A model generated the notes under the pieces. The model did no database searches. It was not told the DNA's origin and was given only the letters and a program-made list of their open reading frames with translations. Source: an uncultured Coriobacteriaceae bacterium (GTDB lineage: Bacteria > Actinomycetota > Coriobacteriia > Coriobacteriales > Atopobiaceae). From it: a stretch of DNA of 7,286 bases. The stretch covers positions 1 to 7,286 of the forward strand of contig UWSJ01000084.1 of NCBI GenBank assembly GCA_900549525.1, read 5' to 3'. The translations under genes were made by a program, and so were the position numbers. Below are positions 1-6,096 of this stretch, one piece after another; position 1 is the first letter of the stretch; the number at the start of each line of letters is the position of its first letter.

Positions 1-2
1 TC

Positions 3-248
3 GTCGAGCCCGACTTCGAGGCCTTCGTCGTCATGGGCGACCTCGTGGACTTCGCCGCCGAGGGCAAGAAGCTCGAGAAGGACCTCGCCAAGGCCGAGAA
101 GGAGCTTGCCGGCACGCAGAAGACGCTCGCCAACCCCGGCTTCGTGGCCAAGGCCGCGCCCGAGGTCATCGCCGCCAAGCGCGAGCGCGTCGAGGAGCTC
201 ACGGCCACGGTCGAGCGCCTCAAGGCGCAGCTCGCCGACCTGGCCTAG
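3..248 (+). CDS. valS: Valyl-tRNA synthetase, C-terminal fragment (5' end outside window)
   Basis: This is the last 81 residues of a protein that enters from the left edge, read in frame from base 3 to the TAG at 246-248. It charges tRNA(Val) with valine in the cytoplasm. What is visible is the C-terminal coiled-coil arm that binds the tRNA: a D/E-K-rich heptad-like stretch (KLEKDLAKAEKEL), the family signature LANPGFVAKAAPEV, and a second helix (KRERVEELTATVERLKAQL). The spacing helix / NPGFV.KAP.EV / helix is typical of bacterial ValRS ends. The catalytic HIGH/KMSKS core is not in the window. The next gene starts 2 nt after the stop, so the two are probably translationally coupled. The family call is secure; the fragment itself says nothing about completeness upstream. 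Confidence 0.93.
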   Translation, partial: VEPDFEAFVVMGDLVDFAAEGKKLEKDLAKAEKELAGTQKTLANPGFVAKAAPEVIAAKRERVEELTATVERLKAQLADLA

Positions 249-250
249 GC

Positions 251-856
251 GTGCCCGTCGCACCCCAACAGCTACGCGGCGCCGACGCGCCCGCCCGCAA
301 GCGCGAGCTTCGCAGGTGGGCGCGTCGCGTTCGGGACGAGGCGTCGGCAGCGCGGCGACGCGCGACGGATGCGCGGATCGAGGCGGCCGTGCGGCGCCTT
401 CCCGTCTGGCGGGACGCGTCGCTCGTGCTGGCCTACCTTGCGACGGGCTCGGAGGTCGAGACGCGCGGCCTCGTGCGGGCGGCGTGGGAGGCCGGCAAGC
501 GCCTGGCGGTGCCGAGGTGCGTCGTCGCCGAGAAGCGCATGGAGTGGGTCGAGATTCGCTCCCTCGAGGGTCTCGCCCCGGGCACATACGGCATAGAGGA
601 ACCGCCCGCGAGCTGCCCGGCGTTGCCCGATGCCGGCGTTCTTATGCCCGACGTCCTCGCGCTCGTGCCGGGGCTCGCGTTTGATTGCGCGGGCCAGCGG
701 CTCGGCTACGGGGGCGGCTACTACGACCGCTTCCTCGCGGCCTTCCCCGGTACCTCGCTGGGGCTTTGCCCACGGGCTCTGCTCGTGACGTCGCTCGCCA
801 AACTGGGCGTGGCGGAGACGCACGACGTACCGGTTGACCTCGTGGTTCACGACTGA
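251..856 (+). CDS. 5-formyltetrahydrofolate cyclo-ligase
   Basis: Cytoplasmic enzyme (5-FCL/MTHFS family, E. coli YgfA/Fau) that converts 5-formyl-THF to 5,10-methenyl-THF with ATP, returning the storage folate to the active pool. The 201-residue length is usual. Visible family motifs in order: KRELRRWARRVRD at the N-terminus (about 17-29), SEVET (67-71), the substrate-loop YGIEEP (113-118), PGLAFD (140-145), the diagnostic GQRLGYGGGYYDRFL (148-162) with the glycine-rich ATP/phosphate loop, and the terminal HDVPVDLVV (191-199). The start is GTG at 251, chosen because it lies 2 nt past the valS stop and leaves about 16 residues before the first conserved motif. No clear Shine-Dalgarno precedes it, which suggests coupling to valS translation. 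It is followed by folC, so the two folate genes form a functional pair. Start choice is the only real uncertainty. Confidence 0.94.
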   Translation: MPVAPQQLRGADAPARKRELRRWARRVRDEASAARRRATDARIEAAVRRLPVWRDASLVLAYLATGSEVETRGLVRAAWEAGKRLAVPRCVVAEKRMEWVEIRSLEGLAPGTYGIEEPPASCPALPDAGVLMPDVLALVPGLAFDCAGQRLGYGGGYYDRFLAAFPGTSLGLCPRALLVTSLAKLGVAETHDVPVDLVVHD

Positions 857-866
857 AGTCTCATTC

Positions 867-872
867 AAGGAG
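867..872 (+). promoter_or_regulatory. Shine-Dalgarno site deciding the folC start
   Basis: AAGGAG followed by a 6-nt spacer (ttgcgc) and ATG at 879. It supports starting folC at 879 rather than at the in-frame ATG at 834. The latter lies inside the end of the preceding gene, has no comparable site, and would add 15 residues unlike the family. Confidence 0.8.
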
Positions 873-878
873 TTGCGC

Positions 879-2324
879 ATGACGCTTGCACACCGCACCG
901 CATGGTCGGCGCCCTTCGGGGCCGAGGGCCTCTCCTACGACAGCGCCGAGTCCATGGCCCACGACACGGGCTTCTTCGGCAACACCGGCGACCCCCTGCT
1001 CGAGACGGTCGTCGACATGCTCGACGAGCTGGGACGTCCCGACGAGTCCTTCGACGTCGTCCAGATTGCGGGGACCAACGGCAAGACGTCCACGGCGCGC
1101 TACACAGCCGCGGCGCTGGCGGGGGAGGGCCTGCGGACGGCCCTCTACACCTCGCCCGAGCTGGTGGAGATGCGCGAGCGCATGGAGATCGCGGGCGAGC
1201 CGGTGAGCCGCGAGGCCTTCGCGCGCGGCATCGCCCTCGCGGCCGAGGCGGGCAGGCGGGTCAATGCGGGCCGTGAGGCGGCCGGCGGGCGGCCCTACCG
1301 CGTCACGGAGTTCGACCTGCTCACGGTGGCCGCCTGCGTGGTGTTCGCCGAGGCGGGCGTCGACGTGGCCGTGCTCGAGGTGGGTCTGGGCGGTCGCTGG
1401 GACGCGACCACGGCGACTCACCCCGTCGCGACCTGCGTCACGGGCATCGGGCTCGACCACACGCGCATCCTCGGGGACACGCTCGAGGCCATCGCGGGCG
1501 AGAAGGCCGCCGTCATCAAGCGCGGCCAGCGCTGCGTGCTGGGTGCGGGCACGGCCACGCCCGCGAGCGTGGAGGACGTGCTGCTCGCGCGGGCGGCCGA
1601 GCAGGGCGTGGAGCCGGTGCTGCTGCGCCCGGAGCACGCCGACGACGCCCCCGGCGAGCTGGAGGCGGGGGAGATGCGGTGCCATCCCGAGCTCCCCGCC
1701 GCGAGCTACCGGGTGACGCGCCGACCCGAGCGCATCGGCGGCGGCCTCGTGCTCGACGTCACGACGCCATGCGCCACGTATCGCGACCTCTGCGCGGCCA
1801 AGCCCGTCTACCAGGCGGCCAACATCGCCTGCGCGGTGACCCTCGCCGAGACCTTCCTCGGGCGCGAGCTCGACCAGTACCACCTCTCCGACACGCTGGG
1901 GGAGTGCCCCACGCCCGGCCGCTTCAACGTGGTGCAGGGCTCACCCATGCACCTCATCGACGCGGCTCACAATCCGCAGTCCATCCGTGCCTTCCTCGAC
2001 TCGCTCGCCGAGATGGAGCCCGATGTCGCCGCGCGCCCGCAATTGCTCTGCGCGGTGCTCGCCGACAAGGACGTGGACGGCATCACGCGGCTGCTTGCCG
2101 GGGCGTTCCCGCGCGTCGTCGCGTGCGCCACGTCCTCGCCGCGCGCCCTTTCGCCCGACGAGCTTGCGGCCAGCTTCCGCGCGCACGGGGTGGAGCCCGC
2201 CGCGGTGTACCCGGATGTCGCCGCGGCCTGCGAGGCACTCGCGAGCGAGGAGTACGTGGCCGTGGGGTCAATCACGCTTGCCGGCGAGGTGGCCGGCTGG
2301 CACAGGAGCAGGCAAAACCGTTAG
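879..2324 (+). CDS. folC: Bifunctional folylpolyglutamate synthase / dihydrofolate synthase (FolC)
   Basis: Mur-ligase-family enzyme that adds glutamates to folates (and, in bifunctional forms, glutamate to dihydropteroate) using ATP in the cytoplasm. From ATG 879 it is 481 residues, at the long end for FolC (E. coli about 422). Motifs in order: P-loop GTNGKTS at 65-71, TSPEL (90-94), EVGLGGRWDATT at 167-178, the DHT.ILGDT.E.IA..KAAVIK block at 193-214, QAAN (312-315), PGRF at 346-349 and DAAHNPQS at 361-368 in the C-terminal Rossmann-like domain. GTNGKTS instead of the GTNGKGS of E. coli is, from general knowledge, common in actinobacterial FolC. The upstream gene also acts on folates and lies 22 nt away; the next gene begins 12 nt downstream with its ribosome site overlapping the folC stop. 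Whether it has the dihydrofolate synthase activity as well as the polyglutamylating one cannot be read from sequence alone. Confidence 0.95.
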   Translation: MTLAHRTAWSAPFGAEGLSYDSAESMAHDTGFFGNTGDPLLETVVDMLDELGRPDESFDVVQIAGTNGKTSTARYTAAALAGEGLRTALYTSPELVEMRERMEIAGEPVSREAFARGIALAAEAGRRVNAGREAAGGRPYRVTEFDLLTVAACVVFAEAGVDVAVLEVGLGGRWDATTATHPVATCVTGIGLDHTRILGDTLEAIAGEKAAVIKRGQRCVLGAGTATPASVEDVLLARAAEQGVEPVLLRPEHADDAPGELEAGEMRCHPELPAASYRVTRRPERIGGGLVLDVTTPCATYRDLCAAKPVYQAANIACAVTLAETFLGRELDQYHLSDTLGECPTPGRFNVVQGSPMHLIDAAHNPQSIRAFLDSLAEMEPDVAARPQLLCAVLADKDVDGITRLLAGAFPRVVACATSSPRALSPDELAASFRAHGVEPAAVYPDVAAACEALASEEYVAVGSITLAGEVAGWHRSRQNR

Positions 2325-2327
2325 GAG
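2323..2327 (+). promoter_or_regulatory. Shine-Dalgarno of the FAH-family gene overlapping the folC stop codon
   Basis: AGGAG shares its first two bases with the TAG stop of folC (2322-2324) and lies 9 nt before ATG 2337. The overlap points to translation of both genes from one mRNA. An out-of-frame ATG at 2330 lies too close to the site and leads to no family-like protein. Confidence 0.7.
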
Positions 2328-2336
2328 TGATGACGC

Positions 2337-3224
2337 ATGAGGTACGTTCGCTTTTCTCAGAATGGCTCTGGGCCCCGGCTTGGGGTGCTCGTGGGCGAGG
2401 ACGGCGTCTTTCCGCTATCCGAGGTTGACCCGACGCTGCCCGGGGGCGACCTGTTCGCCCTCATCGACGAGCTGGGCCGCCGGGACGCGGTTCTCACGCT
2501 GCCCGCGGACGCGGCGGGCTGCGCCCTTCCCGTGAGCTCCGTACGCCTGCTTGCGCCGATTCCGCGCCCGCGCCACGACATCCTCTGCCTTGGCGTGAAC
2601 TACGCCGACCACCTCGAGGAGACCAAGCGCAGCCCCATCGGCGGCAAGGGCTTCACCGAGCCGGCAAAGGCGGTCTACTTCGCCAAGCGCGCCGTGCGCA
2701 TCCTGGGGCCCGGCGAGGCCATCGAGGGTCGGCTCGACGTCGACCCCGCGCTCGACTACGAGGTGGAGCTCGCCGTCATCCTCGGCAAGGGCGGGCGCGA
2801 CATCTCCGTCGAGGACGCCGAGAGCCACGTCTTTGGCTACTCCGTGTTCAACGACGTCTCGTCGCGCGGCCTGCAGAAGCAGCATAACCAGTGGTTCCTG
2901 GGCAAGAGCGTCGACACCTACACGGCCATGGGCCCCGTCGTCGTCACGGCTGACGAGCTGCCCATGCCGCTCGAGCTCGACGTGGTGAGCACGGTCAACG
3001 GCGAGGAGCGCCAGCACTCCAACACGCGCAACCTCATCCACGGCATCGCCGAGGTCATAGCCGAGCTCTCGAGCGTCATGACGCTCGACGCGGGCGACAT
3101 CATCGCTACGGGCACGCCCTCTGGCGTGGGCATGGGCTTCAACCCGCCGCGTTACTTGAAGCCCGGCGACGTCGTACGCTGCGAGATTGACGGCGTCGGC
3201 ATCCTCGAGAACCCGGTGGCGTAG
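2337..3224 (+). CDS. Fumarylacetoacetate hydrolase (FAH)-family protein, probable diketo-acid hydrolase or decarboxylase
   Basis: A 295-residue member of the FAH superfamily. These Mg/Mn-dependent cytoplasmic enzymes cleave C-C bonds in diketo acids or decarboxylate oxaloacetate-like acids. Residues 1-75 are the variable N-terminal part; the core begins at LCLGVNYADHLEE (83-95). Putative metal ligands are E142 and E144 (YEVEL) and D173 (NDVSSR); K190 in FLGKS matches the conserved active-site lysine, and GTPSGVGMGF (259-268) and YLKPGDVV (273-280) complete the fold signature. The usual SARD.Q segment reads SSRGLQ here, with glycine for aspartate. It is 12 nt from folC yet unrelated to folates, and convergent with the iclR gene of the fucose-type locus. 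Substrate is unknown. 2,4-Diketo-3-deoxy-L-fuconate hydrolase is attractive from context; acylpyruvase, 5-oxopent-3-ene-1,2,5-tricarboxylate decarboxylase or oxaloacetate decarboxylase remain possible. Confidence 0.88.
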   Translation: MRYVRFSQNGSGPRLGVLVGEDGVFPLSEVDPTLPGGDLFALIDELGRRDAVLTLPADAAGCALPVSSVRLLAPIPRPRHDILCLGVNYADHLEETKRSPIGGKGFTEPAKAVYFAKRAVRILGPGEAIEGRLDVDPALDYEVELAVILGKGGRDISVEDAESHVFGYSVFNDVSSRGLQKQHNQWFLGKSVDTYTAMGPVVVTADELPMPLELDVVSTVNGEERQHSNTRNLIHGIAEVIAELSSVMTLDAGDIIATGTPSGVGMGFNPPRYLKPGDVVRCEIDGVGILENPVA

Positions 3225-3257
3225 GCGCTTCCACACGTTCGCTTCATGCGGAGCGCC
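3224..3257. terminator. Hairpin between convergent genes, possible weak bidirectional terminator
   Basis: The 44-nt gap between the FAH stop and the iclR stop contains GGCGCTTCC (3224-3232) pairing with GGAGCGCC (3250-3257), with one bulged T and a 17-nt loop. There is no T-run on either strand, so it does not look like a standard intrinsic terminator. Its place between two convergent stops is the main reason to list it. Confidence 0.3.
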
Positions 3258-3268
3258 AATCCGCGTCG

Positions 3269-4048
3269 CTACGAGATCAGGCGCTCGACGCGCTCGCGGG
3301 CGAAGGTGAGCTCGCGGCGGATGAGCTCGGCCTTCTCGTCGGTGAGCCGGTAGGAGGGCGTCGTCACGCTGATGCCGTAGGCGATGTGGCCGCGCTGGCG
3401 CACGGGAACGGCGATGCACTGCACGCCCTCAGTCGTCTCCTCGCGGTCGTAGGCGAACCCCGTCCGGCGCACCTCGGCGAGCTCGGCTAGGAACTCGTCC
3501 ATCGTCGCGAGCGCGTGGTCCGTCGGCCGCTCGAGCGGCTCGCCCACGAGTGCGCGCACCTCGTCCTCGGGCAGCTCACTCACGAGTGCCTTGCCGATCG
3601 CCGTGTACGTGAGCCCGAGCGTCTTGCCGATGCTGCTCCTGAGCTGCACGGGCTGCGCCGAGTCGACCTTGGCGATGTAGAGCACCCGGCCGTGGTCGAG
3701 CACCCCGAGCTGGCTCGTCTCCTGGCAGGCGCTGACGGCTTCGCGCATCGCCGCCTTGAAGACGCCGAGCACGCCGCCTTTGCGCTCGTACGACGAGCCG
3801 AGGATGCAGGAGCGCAGGCCCAGCGAGTAGCGCGCCGTCGCCTCGTCGTAGGTGATGAAGTCAGAGGCGGCCATTGTGTGTAGGATGGGGAAGAGGCTGC
3901 TCTTCGGCGCGTCGAGCGCGCGACAGATGTCGGCCATTGACAAACCGTCGTCGGCCTCCGAGAGCGTCGAGAGGATGTCGAGCACACGCTGGGTCGAGCG
4001 GTGCGTCGTCCTCTGGTCCTGCTGTTCCGCGCGTTCCTTCGTCACCAC
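3269..4048 (-). CDS. IclR-family transcriptional regulator of the fucose-type operon
   Basis: A 259-residue DNA-binding regulator, the standard IclR length. The N-terminal winged helix-turn-helix spans about residues 18-80: STQRVLDILSTL, then the GLSMADICRALDAPKSSLF recognition region and TARYSLG wing. The C-terminal effector domain (about 92-259) shows the family landmarks TAIGKAL (149-155), EGVQCIAVPVR (207-217) and YGISVTTPSYRL (224-235). The start is GTG at 4048, preceded by GGGGGAGGAG with a 7-nt spacer. The reading frame stays open upstream to 4447, but that extension crosses the operators and has no family similarity. It is divergent from the dehydratase operon, the classic layout for a local regulator, and its likely -35 lies inside an inverted repeat, suggesting autoregulation. 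The ligand is presumably fucose or a pathway acid. Repressor or activator mode is not decided by sequence. Confidence 0.92.
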   Translation of the reverse strand: MVTKERAEQQDQRTTHRSTQRVLDILSTLSEADDGLSMADICRALDAPKSSLFPILHTMAASDFITYDEATARYSLGLRSCILGSSYERKGGVLGVFKAAMREAVSACQETSQLGVLDHGRVLYIAKVDSAQPVQLRSSIGKTLGLTYTAIGKALVSELPEDEVRALVGEPLERPTDHALATMDEFLAELAEVRRTGFAYDREETTEGVQCIAVPVRQRGHIAYGISVTTPSYRLTDEKAELIRRELTFARERVERLIS

Positions 4049-4055
4049 GGCCGGT

Positions 4056-4065
4056 CTCCTCCCCC
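4056..4065 (-). promoter_or_regulatory. Shine-Dalgarno of iclR, partly inside a C5G5 palindrome
   Basis: On the minus strand, GGGGGAGGAG ends 7 nt before GTG 4048 and fixes that start. Its first five G residues are half of the perfect palindrome CCCCCGGGGG (4061-4070), although a hairpin with no loop is sterically impossible as drawn. The palindrome may still allow alternative pairing around the ribosome site. Confidence 0.65.
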
Positions 4066-4104
4066 GGGGGCTGATGAGATCGCGCGCCCCCTCCTGTGAC
4101 GCCA

Positions 4105-4133
4105 AGTATCCCCTTGATTTCATGCGTTCGCAA
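4105..4133 (-). promoter_or_regulatory. Predicted iclR promoter
   Basis: Reading the minus strand, TTGCGA (4133-4128, 4 of 6 matches to the -35 consensus) is followed after 17 nt by GATACT (4110-4105, 4 of 6 matches to the -10). Transcription would start near 4098 and leave a leader of about 50 nt. The -35 falls inside inverted repeat 4127-4140. Confidence 0.45.
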
Positions 4134-4140
4134 ATACGAA
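4127..4140. promoter_or_regulatory. Putative IclR operator 1 (iclR-proximal)
   Basis: Inverted repeat TTCGCAAATACGAA: arms TTCG/CGAA around 6 nt. It matches the copy at 4238-4251 in 12 of 14 positions and shares the flanking G on the left and (T/C)... AC on the right, so similarity extends beyond the palindrome. It covers the predicted iclR -35. Confidence 0.55.
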
Positions 4141-4145
4141 TACCG

Positions 4146-4157
4146 TTCGCAGGCGAA
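4146..4157. promoter_or_regulatory. Putative IclR operator 2 (variant spacing)
   Basis: Inverted repeat TTCGCAGGCGAA: perfect 5-bp arms TTCGC/GCGAA around 2 nt. It starts 19 nt after operator 1, close to two helical turns, and shares the motif GTTCGCA at its left and CGAATACC at its right. A further half-site, GTTCGCC, lies at 4166-4172. The shorter spacer makes it a weaker candidate than the other two. Confidence 0.4.
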
Positions 4158-4203
4158 TACCAGCCGTTCGCCTCCGCGTGCGCCCCGTGCGCCCCACTGG
4201 ATG

Positions 4204-4209
4204 TATAGT
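4204..4209 (+). promoter_or_regulatory. Candidate -10 box for the dehydratase operon
   Basis: TATAGT matches the -10 consensus at 5 of 6 positions and is the only AT-rich box of this quality upstream of the operon. No recognisable -35 lies 16-18 nt upstream (the bases there are GC-rich), which would fit an activator-dependent promoter or a wrong call. The implied start near 4216 falls in the palindrome AACCGGTT (4213-4220). Confidence 0.3.
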
Positions 4210-4237
4210 TCCAACCGGTTACTAAGGTAGACCAACG

Positions 4238-4251
4238 TTCGCAATCACGAA
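4238..4251. promoter_or_regulatory. Putative IclR operator 3 (operon-proximal)
   Basis: Inverted repeat TTCGCAATCACGAA, 12 of 14 identical to operator 1 and with the same arm spacing. It lies just downstream of the candidate -10 at 4204, a position where a bound repressor would block RNA polymerase. Confidence 0.55.
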
Positions 4252-4253
4252 CA

Positions 4254-4330
4254 CCCGGCACCACCGGGAGGCGAAGGCAGGGATTCCAACAACGCCACGG
4301 TACGCCGGGAATGGGGCTTCGGCGCGTTGG
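4254..4330 (+). other. Long structured leader of the dehydratase operon
   Basis: The gap 4049-4397 has no gene. Its left half holds the operators and promoters; the right half is a leader of about 150 nt or more. In it CCCGG (4254-4258) pairs with CCGGG (4264-4268) around a 5-nt loop, and CCAACAACGCC (4286-4296) can pair with GGCGCGTTGG (4321-4330). A 10-bp palindrome GCACGCGTGC follows at 4366-4375. No known riboswitch core is recognised. Confidence 0.3.
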
Positions 4331-4387
4331 TCTACGAGGGCACGTGAGGCTGCACATGGGAATGCGCACGCGTGCACGGGCGCGAGA

Positions 4388-4391
4388 GGAG
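4388..4391 (+). promoter_or_regulatory. Shine-Dalgarno deciding the dehydratase start
   Basis: GGAG within GAGAGGAGAGG, 6 nt before ATG 4398. It favours this start over the in-frame ATG codons at 4311, 4356 and 4362, which would add an arginine-rich leader of up to 29 residues not expected in the family. Confidence 0.75.
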
Positions 4392-4397
4392 AGGCAC

Positions 4398-5912
4398 ATG
4401 AGGAATGGCGTCATCATCGACGAAAAGGACAACGTCGTCGTTGCCATTCACGAGCTTGAGGCAGGTACTGACGTCGCCTATCCGCTGCCTGGCGGAGGCG
4501 AGGGCCATGTTGTGACTCGCGAGCACATTCCACTGTTCCACAAGATTGCTCGCACGGATATCAAGCGTGGCGAGAAGGTCATGAAGTACGGTGAGTACAT
4601 CGGCGTTGCCACCGCCGATATCGCGGCGGGCGAGCATGTGCACACGCACAACTGTGCCAGCTCCGATGAGCTCAAGGACACGGACGCCAACGATGTGGCC
4701 TCCGCCGCCTCCGATGTCATTTCCCCCGCGGCCGCGCCTACGTCCACTCGCACTTTCCGCGGTTACCGTCGTGCTGACGGCCAGGTGGGCATCCGTAACC
4801 ACGTGCTCGTCCTTCCCACGAGCATCTGCGCCTCCGACACCACGGAGCGCATCGCCCGCGCCGTCACCGGCTGCGTGACGTTCCACAACCAGAATGGCTG
4901 CAGTCAGGTCAACATCGACCAACAGCTCACGATCGACACTCTCGCCGGCCTTGCCGCCAACCCCAACGTCTACGCGGTACTGGCCGTGTCTCTTGGCTGC
5001 GAGGGCTGCCAGAACGACCTGGTCGTCGATGCTATTCGCAAGCGCACCAACAAGCCCATTCGCTCGCTGATCATCCAGAAGGTCGGCGGCTCCATCAAGG
5101 CCGTTGACGAGGGCACGCGCATCGCCCGCGAGCTCGTCCGCGAGGCAAGCCTGTGCGAACGCGAGGACGTGCCGGTTTCCGAGCTCATCTTCGGTACCAA
5201 CTGCGGCGGCTCCGACACCTCCAGCGGCCTGGGGTCCAACCCGCTGATCGGCGAGGTCTCCGACTGGCTGGTCGCCCAGGGGGCCACGACGGTGCTGTGC
5301 GAGACCCCGGAGCTCTTCGGCGGCGAGCACATCTTGGCCCGTCGCGCCGCCACGCCCGAGGTGGGCGAGCAGGTCCTCAAGATCGTGCGAGACTACGAGA
5401 AGTACGTGCAGTCCTTTGGCGCCGAGATGCGCGAGGGTAACCCCAGCCCCGGCAACATGGCGGGCGGTCTCACGACCCTCGAGGAGAAGTCCCTCGGCTG
5501 CATTCACAAGGCGGGTCACAGCCCCATCAACGCCGTCTATCCCTATGCGGCGAAGCTCAAGAGCCACGAGGGCCTCGTTATCATGGACACGCCGGGCAAC
5601 GATCCCTCCAGCGTGGGCGGCATCATCGCCGGCGGCTGCCAGCTCGTCATTTTCTCCACTGGCCTGGGCACGCCCACGGGCAACGCCATCGCGCCGGTGC
5701 TGCGCATCACGGCCAACGGTCGCACGGCCCAGACCATGGCCGACAACATCGACGCCGATGTTCAGGCGACGATCTATGGCCCCGAGACGATGGAGCAGCT
5801 GCGCGACAAGCTAATCGACCATATCATCCGCGTCTGCAACGGCGAGCCCACATGTGCCGAGGCGCTCGGCTACACCGAGACGGCCCTTCCGCACCTATGC
5901 AACTACATGTAG
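4398..5912 (+). CDS. UxaA-family sugar-acid dehydratase (altronate/galactarate dehydratase type; probable L-fuconate dehydratase)
   Basis: A 504-residue, full-length UxaA/GarD-type enzyme (E. coli UxaA about 495) that removes water from a sugar acid to give a 2-keto-3-deoxy acid in the cytoplasm. The N-terminal SAF domain (about 1-86) ends in GEHVHTHN (78-85). An Ala/Ser/Asp-rich linker (about 88-116) leads to the C-terminal catalytic domain. It opens with RTFRGYRRADGQVGIRNH (118-135) and has FHNQNGCSQ (162-170), LGCEGCQ (199-205), NCGGSDTSSGLGSNP (268-282), CETPELFGGEHIL (301-313) and TPGNDPSSVGGIIAGG (398-413). Conserved Cys/His positions fit a metal-dependent dehydratase. Altronate is the textbook substrate, but no uronate isomerase or reductase is present. 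The neighbours match the C. jejuni fucose locus, where the same family occurs as two genes, so L-fuconate is inferred. It is transcribed divergently from iclR and is first in its operon. Confidence 0.9.
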   Translation: MRNGVIIDEKDNVVVAIHELEAGTDVAYPLPGGGEGHVVTREHIPLFHKIARTDIKRGEKVMKYGEYIGVATADIAAGEHVHTHNCASSDELKDTDANDVASAASDVISPAAAPTSTRTFRGYRRADGQVGIRNHVLVLPTSICASDTTERIARAVTGCVTFHNQNGCSQVNIDQQLTIDTLAGLAANPNVYAVLAVSLGCEGCQNDLVVDAIRKRTNKPIRSLIIQKVGGSIKAVDEGTRIARELVREASLCEREDVPVSELIFGTNCGGSDTSSGLGSNPLIGEVSDWLVAQGATTVLCETPELFGGEHILARRAATPEVGEQVLKIVRDYEKYVQSFGAEMREGNPSPGNMAGGLTTLEEKSLGCIHKAGHSPINAVYPYAAKLKSHEGLVIMDTPGNDPSSVGGIIAGGCQLVIFSTGLGTPTGNAIAPVLRITANGRTAQTMADNIDADVQATIYGPETMEQLRDKLIDHIIRVCNGEPTCAEALGYTETALPHLCNYM

Positions 5913-6009
5913 CGGACTCTCTCCAAGGCACTGGGATTCGCGGCGTCCCACAGGGGACGGGTCTCGGGCGAGGGCTCTGAAGCCTGGCATCCGGCGTCAG
6001 GCGCAAGGA

Positions 6010-6034
6010 ATCACTGCGGAGCAATCCGCGTGAT
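6010..6034 (+). other. 10-bp hairpin with GCAA tetraloop
   Basis: ATCACTGCGGA (6010-6020) pairs with TCCGCGTGAT (6025-6034) through 10 base pairs with a single bulged T at 6015, closed by GCAA (6021-6024), a GNRA-type tetraloop. It is the most stable-looking element of the gap between the dehydratase and SDR genes. There is no T-tract after it, so a role in RNA stability, processing or protein binding is more likely than termination. Confidence 0.5.
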
Positions 6035-6096
6035 GGATACGGCGTGAGTCACAATCGCGCTATTGGCAAACCCCGGGGCGAGACACCCGGGACAGG

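Noticed and set aside
861..1883. Long open frame on the minus strand (340 codons) opposite folC
   Set aside because: An antisense shadow rich in Arg, Gly, Ala and His with no recognisable domain; folC motifs fill the other strand.
2345..2350. GTTCGC half-sites at 2345 (inside the FAH gene) and about 3237 as extra IclR operators
   Set aside because: Neither has a matching CGAA arm at the right distance, and a 6-base GC-rich word is expected by chance at this composition.
2415..3419. Minus-strand open frame (334 codons) across the FAH gene and the end of iclR
   Set aside because: It crosses two well-supported genes, has no family motif and no convincing ribosome site.
4311..4397. Earlier start of the dehydratase adding 29 residues (arginine-rich leader)
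   Set aside because: No good ribosome site, not part of the SAF domain, and ATG 4398 has GGAG at ideal spacing.
4049..4447. N-terminal extension of the IclR protein by up to 133 residues
   Set aside because: The extension would cross the operators, the promoters and the divergent gene's start. The GTG at 4048 has a strong ribosome site and gives the usual family length.
4332..5567. Long open frame on the minus strand (411 codons) opposite the dehydratase gene
   Set aside because: Its peptide has no domain signature and is Gly/Val/Leu/Ala/Asp-rich, as expected from the complement of a GC-rich gene. The plus-strand frame has full UxaA family motifs.
5944..5959. Intrinsic terminator after the dehydratase gene
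   Set aside because: The 6-bp stem is followed by GGTCTCGG with no T-run, so termination here is not supported.
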